Assembly: GCA_965208275.1 (NCBI GenBank)
Contig: OZ242331.1
Coordinates: forward strand, 4,526,001-4,590,000
Source of the DNA: Bin5 sp022827195
GTDB lineage: Bacteria; Chloroflexota; Anaerolineae; Caldilineales; Caldilineaceae
Direction: 5' to 3'
Length of the DNA: 64,000 nt
Part shown: in pieces, positions 46,907-58,813 of the stretch
How positions within the stretch are numbered: position 1 is the stretch's first letter
How the letters are laid out: the number at the start of each line of letters is the position of its first letter
Notes under the pieces: model-generated
Databases searched by the model: none
What the model saw: the letters and a program-made list of their open reading frames with translations, nothing else
Told to the model about the DNA's origin: nothing
Position numbers and translations under genes: made by a program

Positions 46907-47872
46907 ATGAGCAAGCCTACAGTTGTCGTAACCCGCCAGTTGCCGCCGGCCGCGCTGAACCCGATCCTGGAGCGTTGCGATGCCCGCTACTGGGACAGCG
47001 AGGAGCCGATCGAACGCGGCACGCTGCTGGAATGGGTGCAGGGCGCAGACGGCCTCTACTGTCTGCTGACGGACACGGTCGACGACGAGCTGCTGAACGC
47101 GGCCGGACCCGGACTGCGGGTCGTCGCCACAATGTCGGTCGGCTACGACCACGTGGACGTGGCCGCGCTGCGTAAACGGGGCATCATTTTGGGGAATACA
47201 CCGGGTGTGTTGACTGAGACGACCGCGGAGCTGGCAGTTGCGCTGCTTCTGGCGACAGCGCGCCGCCTGCCCGAAGGCACGCATGCGGTCGAGAGCGGCA
47301 CGTGGCCGATTTGGAGGCCGATGTGGATGACCGGACGCGACATCCACGGCAGCACCGTGGGGATCGTCGGGCTGGGCCGCATCGGGGCTGCATTCGCCCG
47401 CATGTTGGGCGGCTTCGGCTGCCGCATCCTCTACACCGGCCCCAACGAAAAGCCGGAAGCGGCGCAGGCGGTGAACGCGACCTTTGCGCCGATGGACGCG
47501 CTGCTGCAAGAGAGCGATTTCGTGGCGGTCCATTGTCCTCTGAACGAGCGTACCCGCGCCCTCTTCAGCACCGAAGCCTTCGGCAAGATGAAAGCGACCG
47601 CCGTCCTGATCAACACCAGCCGAGGCGGGGTCGTCGACCAGGATGCCCTCTACCAGGCGCTCGTGCAGGGCGAGATCGCCGCAGCCGGACTGGACGTCAC
47701 CGACCCCGAGCCCCTACCGGCGGACCACCCCCTGGTCTCGCTCGAAAACTGTGTCATTCTGCCTCACATCGGCAGCGCCACCGTCGCCACCCGCACAAAA
47801 ATGGCGGTGATGACGACGGAGAACCTGCTTGCCGGTGTCGAGGGAAGGCCGCTGCCGAACCAGGTAGACTGA
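46907..47872 (+). CDS. 2-hydroxyacid dehydrogenase (glyoxylate/hydroxypyruvate reductase type)
   Basis: A 321-aa D-isomer-specific 2-hydroxyacid dehydrogenase close to GRHPR, reducing glyoxylate or hydroxypyruvate with NAD(P)H. The Rossmann loop is GIVGLGRIGAAFA (residue ~145), the substrate Arg lies in LINTSRGGVVDQ, the Glu in DPEPLPADHP, and the catalytic His in LPHIGSATVATR. It lies 67 bp after hflX and 115 bp before citrate synthase on the same strand; linkage to central carbon metabolism is plausible. Confidence 0.9.
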   Translation: MSKPTVVVTRQLPPAALNPILERCDARYWDSEEPIERGTLLEWVQGADGLYCLLTDTVDDELLNAAGPGLRVVATMSVGYDHVDVAALRKRGIILGNTPGVLTETTAELAVALLLATARRLPEGTHAVESGTWPIWRPMWMTGRDIHGSTVGIVGLGRIGAAFARMLGGFGCRILYTGPNEKPEAAQAVNATFAPMDALLQESDFVAVHCPLNERTRALFSTEAFGKMKATAVLINTSRGGVVDQDALYQALVQGEIAAAGLDVTDPEPLPADHPLVSLENCVILPHIGSATVATRTKMAVMTTENLLAGVEGRPLPNQVD

Positions 47873-47987
47873 TCGCCGTGAGCCATCCCTCCAGACTGGC
47901 GCGTTTGTCGGAACGGCAGCGACGGTATAGAGTTACGGCAACGAGCAGCGGCGCTTTCGCTACCGAATCGAAAAGGAACTCCCGGCG

Positions 47988-49277
47988 ATGAGTAAGCAGA
48001 CGCTAACGATTACCGATAACCGCACCGGCCAGTCGGCTGAGTTGCCGATCGAACATGACACCATCCCGGCCATCGGCCTGCGCCAGCTCAAGGTGCAGGC
48101 CGATGATTTTGGCATGCTGGCCTACGACCCCGGCTATACCAATACAGCGTCCTGCAAGAGCCGCATCACTTTTGTCGACGGCGACAGGGGCATTTTGCGT
48201 TACCGCGGCTATCCGATTGAACAGCTGGCGGAAGAAAGCACATTTCTTGAGGTGGCCTACCTGCTGCTCTTCGGCGAGCTGCCCACCGCCGGCGAGTTGA
48301 GCGACTGGACCGCGCGCATCCTGTCGCATACACAGATCCACGAGAACCTGGTCGATTTGCTCAAGACCTTCCAGGCCGGCGCGCACCCGATGGGCGTTCT
48401 CATCAGCGCGGTCGCGGCGATGTCCACACTTTACCCGGAGGCCAAGCAGGTTAACGACGTCGACAACCGTCTGCTCCAGATCTGGCGCATTCTCGGCCAA
48501 CTGCCAACCGCGCTCGCCTTCGCCGACCAGAACCGGCTTGGCCGGCCGCGTACCGACCCGCGCGCCGGGCTCGACTACAGCGCCAACTTTCTCCACATGA
48601 TGGGTCTCACCCGACAAGCTGACGGCGAAGTCGATCCGGTGCTGGTGAGGGCAATGGATGTGCTGTTCATGCTGCACGCCGACCATGAGCAGAACTGCTC
48701 AACCTCGGCGCTGCGCAACATCGCTTCAAGCGAGGCCGACCCCTACTGTGCGGTTGCGGGCGCGGCCGCGGCCCTGTACGGCCCTCTACACGGGGGGGCC
48801 AACGAGGCGGTCCTACGCATGCTTGCCGAGATCGGCGATACGAAGGAGATCCCGGCCTTTCTGGATAGGGTGAAGAACAGGGAAGTGCGCCTGATGGGGT
48901 TCGGCCACCGGGTCTACAAGAACTACGACCCGCGCGCCCAGATCATCAAGCGGGTCGCCTACGAAGTCTTTGCGGTCACCGGCAGCAATCCGCTGATCGA
49001 CATCGCGGTCGAGTTGGAACAGCACGCCTTGGAGGACGACTATTTCGTCTCCCGCAGGCTCTATCCCAACGTCGATTTTTACAGTGGCATCATCTACCAG
49101 GCGATGGGTTTCCCGGTCGAAATGTTCCCGGCGCTCTTTGTATTGGGGCGGACGCCGGGCTGGCTGGCGCAGTGGGTGGAACTGGTGACCGATCCGGAGC
49201 AGCGCATCGCCCGCCCCCGGCAGATCTACCTGGGCGAGGCCGAGCGCGCCTACGTGCCGATCGGCGAACGCGGCTGA
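47988..49277 (+). CDS. gltA: Citrate synthase
   Basis: A 429-aa type II-length citrate synthase, condensing oxaloacetate and acetyl-CoA. The catalytic His residues are in LHADHEQNCST and GPLHGGANE, with FGHRVYKNYDPRA and a later Asp (VDFYSGI) completing the site. N-terminal ~50 residues form the beta-rich extension of GltA-type enzymes. ATG 47988 follows AAGGA 9 bases earlier. The stop is 18 bp from the stop of convergent recG. Confidence 0.95.
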   Translation: MSKQTLTITDNRTGQSAELPIEHDTIPAIGLRQLKVQADDFGMLAYDPGYTNTASCKSRITFVDGDRGILRYRGYPIEQLAEESTFLEVAYLLLFGELPTAGELSDWTARILSHTQIHENLVDLLKTFQAGAHPMGVLISAVAAMSTLYPEAKQVNDVDNRLLQIWRILGQLPTALAFADQNRLGRPRTDPRAGLDYSANFLHMMGLTRQADGEVDPVLVRAMDVLFMLHADHEQNCSTSALRNIASSEADPYCAVAGAAAALYGPLHGGANEAVLRMLAEIGDTKEIPAFLDRVKNREVRLMGFGHRVYKNYDPRAQIIKRVAYEVFAVTGSNPLIDIAVELEQHALEDDYFVSRRLYPNVDFYSGIIYQAMGFPVEMFPALFVLGRTPGWLAQWVELVTDPEQRIARPRQIYLGEAERAYVPIGERG

Positions 49278-49295
49278 GACGCCCACGGCCCCCGT

Positions 49296-51725
<2,430 letters not shown>

Positions 51726-51824
51726 CGTTACATTTCACATTAGGGCGCCTGTTCGCCGCATCGACTTCGCGTACCCCGTGCCGGTCCGTAGCGGCAGGCG
51801 CGGCGTTCAGCGTTCAGACGGTGC

Positions 51825-52685
51825 TCAGCCAAACCCTTCGTAGACAATGACACCCATGACATTTGGCCCGAGATGGGCCGCCAGGCTGGGCGGATAGCGC
51901 CACACATTGGCCGGAATGTTGGGCAAGCCTTCCCCCAGGCGCCCCAGCAACTGGTCCTGTGTCTGCTCGTAGCGGTGCTGCACCAGCCCTATGCGTTCGT
52001 TCTGCGCGAACTCGGCTGTATAGTCGTACAACTTCTCGGCGACATCCTCGCGGGTCTGCACCTTCTCCAGCGGGATCAGCTGACCCTCTTCCATCGTAAC
52101 CATCGCCTTGATCCCCAGCATCGTGCCCAGCACGCTCTGCGCCGCGCCGAGCCGGGCGCTGCGTTCCAGGTAATAGAGCGTTTCGGCGAAGAAGGTAACG
52201 TAGATGTGAGGGATGGCTCCGTTCACGATGCGGGCTACTTCATACAGGTCCGCGCCCTGTTCGGCGGCCTCGGCAGCCAGCTCTGCCAGCATGCCCAGGC
52301 CCATCGCGGTCGTCTGGCTGTCCATCACACGGATGCGGTAGCGCCCCATGATCATGTCGGCGGCCTTGCGCGATTGGCTCCACATCGGGCTGAGCGTGCT
52401 GCTCATGTGGATGGCTACGATCTCCTCGGCATCCTGCCCAAGCCGTTGGTAGACATCCATGATGCTGTTCAGGTCCGGCGCCTCTACTCTGGGCAGCGAT
52501 CTGCGTCCGCCGACCTCACTTTCGCGGATCAGCTGAAAGAGGCGGTCGGCGCTGAATTCATCGGAATCCTCGTAGCGCTCACGACCGACGCGCAGCACCT
52601 GCGGAATCACTTCAATCGAATACTTTTCCAGAATATGCGCCGGAATGCCGGCGTCGCTATCGGTGACGATACGAACCTTGCTCAC
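51825..52685 (-). CDS. DegV family fatty-acid-binding protein
   Basis: A 286-aa DegV-type protein; members bind fatty acids (FakB role). The N-terminal IVTDSDAGIP replaces the usual TDSxxD and the second motif is MSSTLSPMWSQS, with the Ser/Thr pair that contacts the carboxylate. GTG 52685 is chosen because GGAG is 8 bases upstream; the frame extends 8 codons further. The gene is divergent from rpmB and upstream of recG, an arrangement seen in other bacteria (degV-recG). Confidence 0.88.
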   Translation of the reverse strand: MSKVRIVTDSDAGIPAHILEKYSIEVIPQVLRVGRERYEDSDEFSADRLFQLIRESEVGGRRSLPRVEAPDLNSIMDVYQRLGQDAEEIVAIHMSSTLSPMWSQSRKAADMIMGRYRIRVMDSQTTAMGLGMLAELAAEAAEQGADLYEVARIVNGAIPHIYVTFFAETLYYLERSARLGAAQSVLGTMLGIKAMVTMEEGQLIPLEKVQTREDVAEKLYDYTAEFAQNERIGLVQHRYEQTQDQLLGRLGEGLPNIPANVWRYPPSLAAHLGPNVMGVIVYEGFG

Positions 52686-52702
52686 AGCAAATACTCCAAC
52701 AA

Positions 52703-52731
52703 TTGACAACCGAACGGCCGTATGCTAATCT
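52703..52731 (+). promoter_or_regulatory. Promoter of rpmB
   Basis: TTGACA (52703-52708), a 17-bp spacer and TAATCT (52726-52731) preceded by an extended -10 TGC. The -35 is perfect and the -10 weaker. It gives an ~90-nt leader before ATG 52827. Confidence 0.55.
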
Positions 52732-52826
52732 CAGAAGGTTACGAGGTCAGAGATCAGTGGCTCCGGGCAGACAGCGCTTCTACGGCCGCGAGCCACCAGC
52801 ATACGACGAACCGGAGGGAACAGATT

Positions 52827-53006
52827 ATGGCGAAGTGCCAGAAGTGCGGCAAAGGGCCCCAGTTTGGAAACAACCGCCCCTGGTCCAGAAAAGCCACACG
52901 TCACAAATGGAAGATCAACATACAGAAGGTCAAGGTCTTTGAGAACGACAGACTGGTTTCGCAGCGGCTGTGCACCTCCTGCATCCGCACACTTGCCAAG
53001 GCTTGA
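52827..53006 (+). CDS. rpmB: 50S ribosomal protein L28
   Basis: A 59-aa L28 with two zinc knuckles, CQKC at residues 4-7 and CTSC near the end, and the conserved GNNRPWSRKATRHKW. It belongs to the large subunit near the exit tunnel side. ATG 52827 is preceded by GGAGGG; the longer open frame is not L28-like. It is a single-gene transcript, with a terminator immediately downstream. Confidence 0.96.
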   Translation: MAKCQKCGKGPQFGNNRPWSRKATRHKWKINIQKVKVFENDRLVSQRLCTSCIRTLAKA

Positions 53007-53037
53007 CCCTCAATTCCGCACCGACGCAGACCATCTG

Positions 53038-53069
53038 AAGCGCTGAGCTTTCCCGCTCGGCGCTTTTTC
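53038..53069 (+). terminator. Intrinsic terminator of rpmB
   Basis: A 10-bp stem, AAGCGCTGAG with CTCGGCGCTT (one G-U), encloses an 8-base loop and runs into TTTTTC. It lies 31 bp after the rpmB stop and before the convergent rlmN stop. Confidence 0.85.
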
Positions 53070-53105
53070 ATTTGCGAATCCCGCGGCCGCCCCAACACGC
53101 CGCGC

Positions 53106-54212
53106 CTATGCCGCCGCCGAGTGGCGCAACTGCCCGCAACCGGCATCGATCTCAATGCCCCGGCGGATGCGAACCGTCGTCGAGATACCGCCGGCGCGCA
53201 GAACTTCGGCGAACCGCTCCGTGTCTCTGTCGCTGGTCGGCTGAAAGGGGCTGTCCGGAATCGGATTGAGCGGGATGAGATTGACGTGGCATAGGATGCC
53301 GCGCAGCTTGTCGGCCAGGTCCTCGGCCAGCGCCGGGCTGTCATTGACATCCCGCATCAGCGCGTATTCGAAGGTCACGCGGCGATTGGTCTTGGCGATG
53401 TAGCGGCGCACCGACGCCAGCAGCTCATCCACCGGATAGCGCCGACTGAGCGGCACGAGCTTGCTGCGCAGCGGGTTGTTGGGCGCGTGCAGGCTGACAG
53501 CCAGGTTCACCTGGATGCCCTCGTCGGCCATACGGTCGATCATCGGAGTCAGGCCCACAGTGCTGAGCGTGATGTGGCGCGCGCCCAGCCCGAAACCGTC
53601 GGCAGCCGTCAGGCGGCGAATCGCATTCCACACACTATCGTAGTTGTGCAGCGGCTCGCCCATCCCCATGAGCACGATATTGGTGACGGTGGTTGGCCGC
53701 TTGACGCGCATCTTCGGTTTTTCGCCGGCATCGTGCAGGTAACGGGCGAAGAACAGCACCTGGGCCACGATCTCGCCGCCGGTCAGATTTCGGCGCAGGC
53801 CGCCCTGTGCAGTGGCGCAGAATGTGCAGCCCATCGCGCAGCCGGCCTGGCTGCTGATGCAGAGCGTGCGGCGCCTGTTGTAGAGCATCAGGACCGCTTC
53901 AACCGTCTCGCCGTCCGGCAGCTGAAACAGCACCTTCTGCGTATCGCCCGCCTTTGAGACGCGGCGGGCAATTGGCTCGAGCGGCATGAGCGTTGTCTGC
54001 GCGGCCAGTTCGGCGCGCATCGCCTGCGGCAGATTCGTCATCTCCGCAAAGGCGCGCGCGTATTTGCGGTAAATCCACTCGTGGATCTGGCGGGCGCGGT
54101 AGGCGGGGGCGCCGGCAGCCTGTACAGTTTCGGTCAGCTCGCTAAGGGTGCAATCCAATAGCGATCCGCCAACTGGGGAGCCTCGGGTCGGGGACAGCTG
54201 AATGGTCTTCAT
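53106..54212 (-). CDS. rlmN: 23S rRNA/tRNA adenine methyltransferase RlmN (radical SAM)
   Basis: A 368-aa radical SAM enzyme that methylates C2 of A2503 in 23S rRNA. The cluster motif is CAMGCTFCATAQGG (residues ~123-136), and GEPLHNYDSV and the late SLHAPNNPLRSKL block bind SAM and substrate. The second catalytic Cys is expected near the C-terminus and is found in GCGQLRH, 9 residues from the end. An N-terminal tRNA-binding-like domain (YRARQIHEWIYRK) is present. A strong promoter places the start at or next to the ATG, suggesting a leaderless mRNA. Confidence 0.94.
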   Translation of the reverse strand: MKTIQLSPTRGSPVGGSLLDCTLSELTETVQAAGAPAYRARQIHEWIYRKYARAFAEMTNLPQAMRAELAAQTTLMPLEPIARRVSKAGDTQKVLFQLPDGETVEAVLMLYNRRRTLCISSQAGCAMGCTFCATAQGGLRRNLTGGEIVAQVLFFARYLHDAGEKPKMRVKRPTTVTNIVLMGMGEPLHNYDSVWNAIRRLTAADGFGLGARHITLSTVGLTPMIDRMADEGIQVNLAVSLHAPNNPLRSKLVPLSRRYPVDELLASVRRYIAKTNRRVTFEYALMRDVNDSPALAEDLADKLRGILCHVNLIPLNPIPDSPFQPTSDRDTERFAEVLRAGGISTTVRIRRGIEIDAGCGQLRHSAAA

Positions 54213-54219
54213 CCTGGCA

Positions 54220-54249
54220 ATTGTAGCGCAGATAATCCGTGGCGGTCAA
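54220..54249 (-). promoter_or_regulatory. rlmN promoter directly at the start codon
   Basis: Minus-strand TTGACC (54244-54249), an 18-bp spacer and TACAAT (54220-54225). Only 7 bases separate the -10 from the ATG at 54212, so transcription would begin at or 1 base before the start codon. Confidence 0.6.
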
Positions 54250-54306
54250 GGATTACGGGCTGCCCTGACGTTCCGCATTGGGCGCGCGATGCGGCGGCGG
54301 TCGCAT

Positions 54307-55119
54307 TCAGCTGTCGGCCTGTCGGAACGCGTCCAGGAGTTCAGGCAGACCGGGCAGAATCAGGTCCGGCGGGGCCGCGGCCGCGCGGAACTCATGCTCC
54401 GGCGTGATGCCGGTCAATACCGCTGCTGTGGGCATGCCCAGTTCGACCGCGCCGGCGATGTCGGTCTCGTAGCGGTCCCCGACCATCAGCGTTGCGGCCG
54501 CGGTTGTGCCCAGTTTGCGCATGGCCTGCTCAAACATGCCGGCGTTGGGTTTGCCGATGACGGTCGGCTTGACGCCTGAGGCCGCCTCCAGCAGGGCCAG
54601 CAGCGCGCCGGCGCCGGGGATCTGGCCGCGCTCGCTGGGAAAGGAGGTGTCGCTATTGGTGCCGACAAAACGGGCGCCGGCGCGCACAGCCAGCGTCGCA
54701 TCTGCCAGCCGTTCGTAACGCACGCCGAAGTCGATGCCGCAAACGATCACGTCGGCCGTCTGTGCCTCCTCGACCAGTGTGATGCCCTCCCGCTCGAGCG
54801 CCCAGCGCAGACCGTCCTGGCCGATCATGAAGGCGCGCACGCCGTCCGGGTACTGCGCGGCCAGCCAGCTGGCGGTCGCCAGCGCGCTGCTGAGAATGTG
54901 CGGCTCGTCGGCGCGAATCTCCATGCGTGCGATCTTCTCCACGAACTGGGCCGGTGTGCGCGAAGAGTTGTTTGTCACGAACAGCCAATCCCGTCCCGTG
55001 GACTCCAGGTAGTCCAGCAGTTGCTGGACGCCGGGCAGCGGCTGGTCCCCGATATAGACGACGCCGTCCATGTCCAACAGAACGGCACGCACCTCGCTCA
55101 GATTTGCACTATGCGCCAT
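54307..55119 (-). CDS. HAD-IIA family phosphatase (NagD-like)
   Basis: A 270-aa haloacid dehalogenase-superfamily phosphatase. Motif I is LLDMDGVVY with the nucleophile Asp (residue ~15) and acid/base Asp two residues on; motif II is FVTNNSSR; motif III lysine is in KPNAGMFE-like GKPNAG; motif IV is VGDRYETDIAGA. Substrates in this class include nucleotides and phosphosugars, or p-nitrophenyl phosphate in vitro. It is 77 bp downstream of recJ on the same strand. Confidence 0.9.
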   Translation of the reverse strand: MAHSANLSEVRAVLLDMDGVVYIGDQPLPGVQQLLDYLESTGRDWLFVTNNSSRTPAQFVEKIARMEIRADEPHILSSALATASWLAAQYPDGVRAFMIGQDGLRWALEREGITLVEEAQTADVIVCGIDFGVRYERLADATLAVRAGARFVGTNSDTSFPSERGQIPGAGALLALLEAASGVKPTVIGKPNAGMFEQAMRKLGTTAAATLMVGDRYETDIAGAVELGMPTAAVLTGITPEHEFRAAAAPPDLILPGLPELLDAFRQADS

Positions 55120-55196
55120 GGCTGGACTCTTGCGATCCTTTCGATTGCGCGTCGGAATCTATCCTGACGCGCCGTGTGGGCCGGCAGCAGCCGCAT

Positions 55197-56936
55197 CTAC
55201 CGCCGGCTTCTGCGCAGGTCCTGAATATTCAGCTGCAGCGAACGCTGCCCCATCCATCTGTTGACTTCGAGATGAAAGACGACATCGATCAGGCTGTCCT
55301 GTTGCAGTTCGGCTGCCCGTTTGCCTAGGCCGAAGCCGATCCCGTCGAGTGCAGGCGGTTGGCCGTGGTTGTCGACAACGATTTTCAGGTGCTTCCCTCC
55401 GCCGACGCGGCGCACATTGCGCACGCGGCAGTTGCGGCAGAGAAAGAGGCCCGGCTCGTTCCGCTGGCCGACCGGCTCCATCCGGTCTAGCTGCCCTTGC
55501 AAGGCCCAATCGATCTGATCGATCTTCAGCTCGGCGTCGATGTCAAGAGTCGGGCGCAGATTGTGAAGGGCGTCGAGCTCCTGCGCGGCCTGCGCTTCGA
55601 GCGCCTCCTTCAGCGCGGGCAGATGCTCCGTGCGCACGGTGAAGCCGGCCGCGCGGCTATGCCCGCCATGACGCACCAGCAGCGGACTGACCCGGTCGAG
55701 CGCGGCGATGATGTCGAATTCAGCGATACTGCGGGCGCTGCCGCGGCATAGCTCCTCACCGCGTTCGACGACAACCGCAGGGCGGTAGAACTGGTCGCTC
55801 AGTCTGCCGGCAGCCAGCCCTACGATTCCGGCCTGAAACTCGTCGCCGGCAACGAATAGAAGCGGCGTCTTCAATGTGTCCACTGCGGCCAGTCTCTTTT
55901 CGGCCGCGGCATGGGCTTCGCTCGTCAACGTCTGGCGCTTCCGGTTCAGACTTTCCAGGTTTACGGCCATTGTATAGGCCGTGCCGTATTCGTCGCAGCG
56001 CAGCAGATCGTATGCCATTTTTGCGCTGGCCAGACGGCCGGCCGCATTGATACGGGGCGCGATCTGGTAGCTGATCGCGCTGCTGTCGACCGTTTCACGG
56101 GAGACCGAAGCCATCTCGAGCAGTGCAAACAGGCCCGCCCGCTCGCCGCGGCGCAGCTCCGACAGCCCCCTGCGCACCAGCGAGCGATTTTCGCCGCGCA
56201 AAGGCATCATGTCGGCGACGGTTCCGACTGCCACCAGGTCGAGAAGGGACCGCTCCTCGTCGGCCGCTTCCTCGGCCGAGAGCCGGCTCCAGGACTTCCG
56301 GGAAACGGCCCGAAGCACCCCCTGTGCCAATCGATAGGCGACACCGACGCCGGCCAGCTGCCGGGCGTGACCGGGACAATCATCGCGGAGTGGATTGATT
56401 ACCGCCAGCGCCGGCGGCAGCTCCGGGCCGATCGAGTGGTGGTCGGTGACGATGACCTCCATGCCCAGCTCGCCGGCCTCCGCCACCGCCGCGACGCTGC
56501 GAATCCCGCAATCGACCGTCACCAGCAAGTCGGCCCCGTTCTCAGCAATCGAACGTAACGCTTCCAGGTTGAGGCCGTATCCCTCGTCCACCCGATTGGG
56601 AATGTAGGCGCCAACATGCGCGCCGGCGTGCTGCAAGGCCGTAGTCATCAGCACGGTGGCGGTCACGCCGTCGGCGTCGAAGTCGCCGTAGACGCAGATG
56701 ACCTCGCCCTTTTCGATTGCCTGCACAATGCGCGTGACCGCAGGCGACATATCGGTCAGAAGAAAGGGGTTCTCCTGCACGGCATCTTCACCCTGCAGGA
56801 ACGACGCCACCGCCGCCGCGTCGCGCAACCCGCGATTGTACAGCACCTGTAGCAGCACCGGATGCTCAGGGCCGCTCTGCAGGAACTCTTCCGGCGCGGG
56901 CGGGTGGAAGTTCCATTGTTTTTCAGTCGATGGCAA
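55197..56936 (-). CDS. recJ: Single-stranded-DNA-specific exonuclease RecJ
   Basis: A 579-aa DHH/DHHA1 exonuclease degrading ssDNA 5' to 3' in recombination and repair. Motifs are VYGDFDADGVTATV, VDCGIRS, VTDHHSIG, and the DHHA1 HGGHSRAAGF; an OB-like domain follows (VRNVRRVGGGKHLKIVVDNHG). The start is TTG 56936, supported by GGAGA 7 bases upstream. It has its own promoter and probably cotranscribes the HAD phosphatase. Confidence 0.94.
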   Translation of the reverse strand: MPSTEKQWNFHPPAPEEFLQSGPEHPVLLQVLYNRGLRDAAAVASFLQGEDAVQENPFLLTDMSPAVTRIVQAIEKGEVICVYGDFDADGVTATVLMTTALQHAGAHVGAYIPNRVDEGYGLNLEALRSIAENGADLLVTVDCGIRSVAAVAEAGELGMEVIVTDHHSIGPELPPALAVINPLRDDCPGHARQLAGVGVAYRLAQGVLRAVSRKSWSRLSAEEAADEERSLLDLVAVGTVADMMPLRGENRSLVRRGLSELRRGERAGLFALLEMASVSRETVDSSAISYQIAPRINAAGRLASAKMAYDLLRCDEYGTAYTMAVNLESLNRKRQTLTSEAHAAAEKRLAAVDTLKTPLLFVAGDEFQAGIVGLAAGRLSDQFYRPAVVVERGEELCRGSARSIAEFDIIAALDRVSPLLVRHGGHSRAAGFTVRTEHLPALKEALEAQAAQELDALHNLRPTLDIDAELKIDQIDWALQGQLDRMEPVGQRNEPGLFLCRNCRVRNVRRVGGGKHLKIVVDNHGQPPALDGIGFGLGKRAAELQQDSLIDVVFHLEVNRWMGQRSLQLNIQDLRRSRR

Positions 56937-56982
56937 AGGGGATTCTCCACAAAGGTAGAGTGGAAACGACCGCCAGAAAGCA

Positions 56983-57012
56983 ATTATAGTCGAGAGCGCA
57001 GAAGCGGCGCAA
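56983..57012 (-). promoter_or_regulatory. Putative recJ promoter
   Basis: Minus-strand TTGCGC (57007-57012), an 18-bp spacer and a perfect TATAAT (56983-56988), about 47 bp before the recJ TTG. The -35 is a 3/6 match. Confidence 0.5.
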
Positions 57013-57024
57013 AAAAACAGGAGA

Positions 57025-57054
57025 TTTTCCGGCCTGCTCCGCCTGGGCTAAAAT
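57025..57054 (+). promoter_or_regulatory. Weak putative promoter of the YprB-like gene
   Basis: TTTTCC (57025-57030), an 18-bp spacer and TAAAAT (57049-57054), 42 bp before ATG 57096. The hexamers are 3/6 and 5/6. It is back-to-back with the recJ promoter in a 159-bp divergent gap. Confidence 0.4.
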
Positions 57055-57095
57055 AGGGCTTCAATCCGAACTGATTGCCGGTCCAAGCGAACCCG

Positions 57096-58478
57096 ATGTC
57101 CTCCACTTATGAGCGCCTGCGGCGGCTGCAAGCATTGCGCAGCCGCCGCGCATCCAGCGGGCCGACGGAAACGAGCGTAGCGGAACCTCCGGCGACCGAC
57201 CGGACAGCCGCGCGCGCCCCGATTGAAGTGCTGGAGATGGGCGAAACCGTTGAGAACAGCGCCGGCAGCTGTTATCTCGTTACCCGGCGGTTCACCGCAT
57301 TCGAGCAAAGAAAGACCAGCAAGCAGCCCGAACGCGGACAGGCCGCGCCCGGCGACCTGCTGCAACGCGATCCGTCGATCCTGGCGCCGCTCTATCCCGG
57401 CTACGGGCTGGACCGCTGCCCCGATTTTCGCACGTCGGCGTTTCTGGATATCGAAAGCACCGGGCTGGGCGGCGGCGCCGGCATCTACGCCATCATGGTC
57501 GGGATCGGCACATTCGAGCAGGAAGAAGGAGCCGCGGACGGGCTGGCCGAACGCCCGGCGTTCGTTGTACGCCAGTTCTTTATGCGTCATCCGGGTGAAG
57601 AGCCGGCATTGCTGACCGCGTTGACGCGTCAACTGTGCAACTGCAGCAGCCTCGTAACATTCAATGGCCGTTCCTTCGACGCTCCGCTGCTGCGCGGGCG
57701 CTACCGCTACACCGGACGATTCCTGCCCGCCGGCGTCCACATGCCGTCAGTGCTCGATAGCGGCGCACCCCATCTGGACCTCCTGCACCCGGCCCGCAGG
57801 CTGTGGCGCAAACGGCTGGGCAGCTGCTCGCTCAGCAATCTGGAGCGGGAGGTTCTCGGCCGAACGCGCACGGAGGACGACGTGCCCGGCAGTCTCATCC
57901 CCCAGCTGTATGCCGACTATCTGCGCGACGGGGACGGAAGCCAGATGCAGCGCGTCTTCTACCACAACCGCGAAGACATCGTCTCGATGGCGGTGCTTGC
58001 GGAGGTGATCTACCGTGCATTCGCCGAACCGACGTCCACCGGCTCCGGCGCCCTGCAGCCGCTCGATCTGCTCAATATGGCGCGCGTGCAGATGGAGTTG
58101 GAGCGCCTGGACAGAGCGGAGACGCTTTTCCGCGTCGCGCTGGAGCAACTCAACGGCCGCGCGCCCCTCGCGGAGACGTTTGACGGCTTAGGCCGGCTTC
58201 TCAAACGTCAACGGCGCTGGGATGAGGCGGTGGCCGTCTGGCAGCAGTGGTTGACGACAGTGCGCGGCGCGGGCGACGCGCCGGACAGCCGCCCGTACGT
58301 GGAACTGGCTAAGTATTACGAATGGCAGAGCGGTGATCTGGCGCAGGCGGCCATGTGGACGCAATGGGCCTTGCATGAGCAGGAACAGACCACCGCCTAC
58401 GACCGTTCCCCGCAGACCCAGGCGGAGCTGCGCCACCGACTGGCCCGCATCCAGAAAAAGCTGGACGCAAACGGGTAG
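57096..58478 (+). CDS. YprB-like ribonuclease H-fold protein with C-terminal TPR region
   Basis: A 460-aa protein with a DnaQ/RNase-H-like exonuclease domain of the YprB type: ExoI AFLDIESTGLG with the two acidic residues (residue ~126), ExoII FNGRSFDAPLL, and ExoIII YHNREDIVSM. After residue ~330, helical TPR-like repeats follow (NMARVQMELERLDRAETLFRVAL, then RQRRWDEAVAVWQQWL). The domain pair suggests a nuclease with a protein-interaction tail. Substrate is unknown. ATG 57096 is preferred over the frame's earlier TTG 57075. Confidence 0.88.
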   Translation: MSSTYERLRRLQALRSRRASSGPTETSVAEPPATDRTAARAPIEVLEMGETVENSAGSCYLVTRRFTAFEQRKTSKQPERGQAAPGDLLQRDPSILAPLYPGYGLDRCPDFRTSAFLDIESTGLGGGAGIYAIMVGIGTFEQEEGAADGLAERPAFVVRQFFMRHPGEEPALLTALTRQLCNCSSLVTFNGRSFDAPLLRGRYRYTGRFLPAGVHMPSVLDSGAPHLDLLHPARRLWRKRLGSCSLSNLEREVLGRTRTEDDVPGSLIPQLYADYLRDGDGSQMQRVFYHNREDIVSMAVLAEVIYRAFAEPTSTGSGALQPLDLLNMARVQMELERLDRAETLFRVALEQLNGRAPLAETFDGLGRLLKRQRRWDEAVAVWQQWLTTVRGAGDAPDSRPYVELAKYYEWQSGDLAQAAMWTQWALHEQEQTTAYDRSPQTQAELRHRLARIQKKLDANG

Positions 58479-58813
58479 GTTCGTACAGAGTTACCACGGT
58501 GGGAAGGGGTCGGAAACGTGAAGCAGATGGCGGCCCGAAGGACCAGATCTAGTCCACTTCTTTATCGAGGAGGGATGTACGAGAGGCGGAGCAGCATATC
58601 TCCGGGGTATAGGCCGAGCGCCGCTAATCTGGCGCACAGACACTTCTACCAAGCGCGTACTCCTTACATGCACTCATCCGAAGAAACGGTCTGAACCATC
58701 GACCGCCGTCCGGTATCATGCCCGGCTTGCAGACAGTGCCGCCGCTGGACCCGGTGGACGGTTCGCGCGCCGGTTCGGAGGATGCACGACGGTGTTCGTC
58801 TTGCGATGCGGCC
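58479..58813. other. Convergent intergenic region, nothing recognised
   Basis: 335 bp between the convergent YprB-like and bactofilin genes. No ORF with family-like sequence, tRNA, or clear terminator hairpin with a T-run was seen. Confidence 0.4.

Noticed and set aside
47907..47940. A promoter for citrate synthase (TTGTCG with TATAGA)
   Set aside because: Spacing is only 15 bp and the -35 is weak; not strong enough to annotate.
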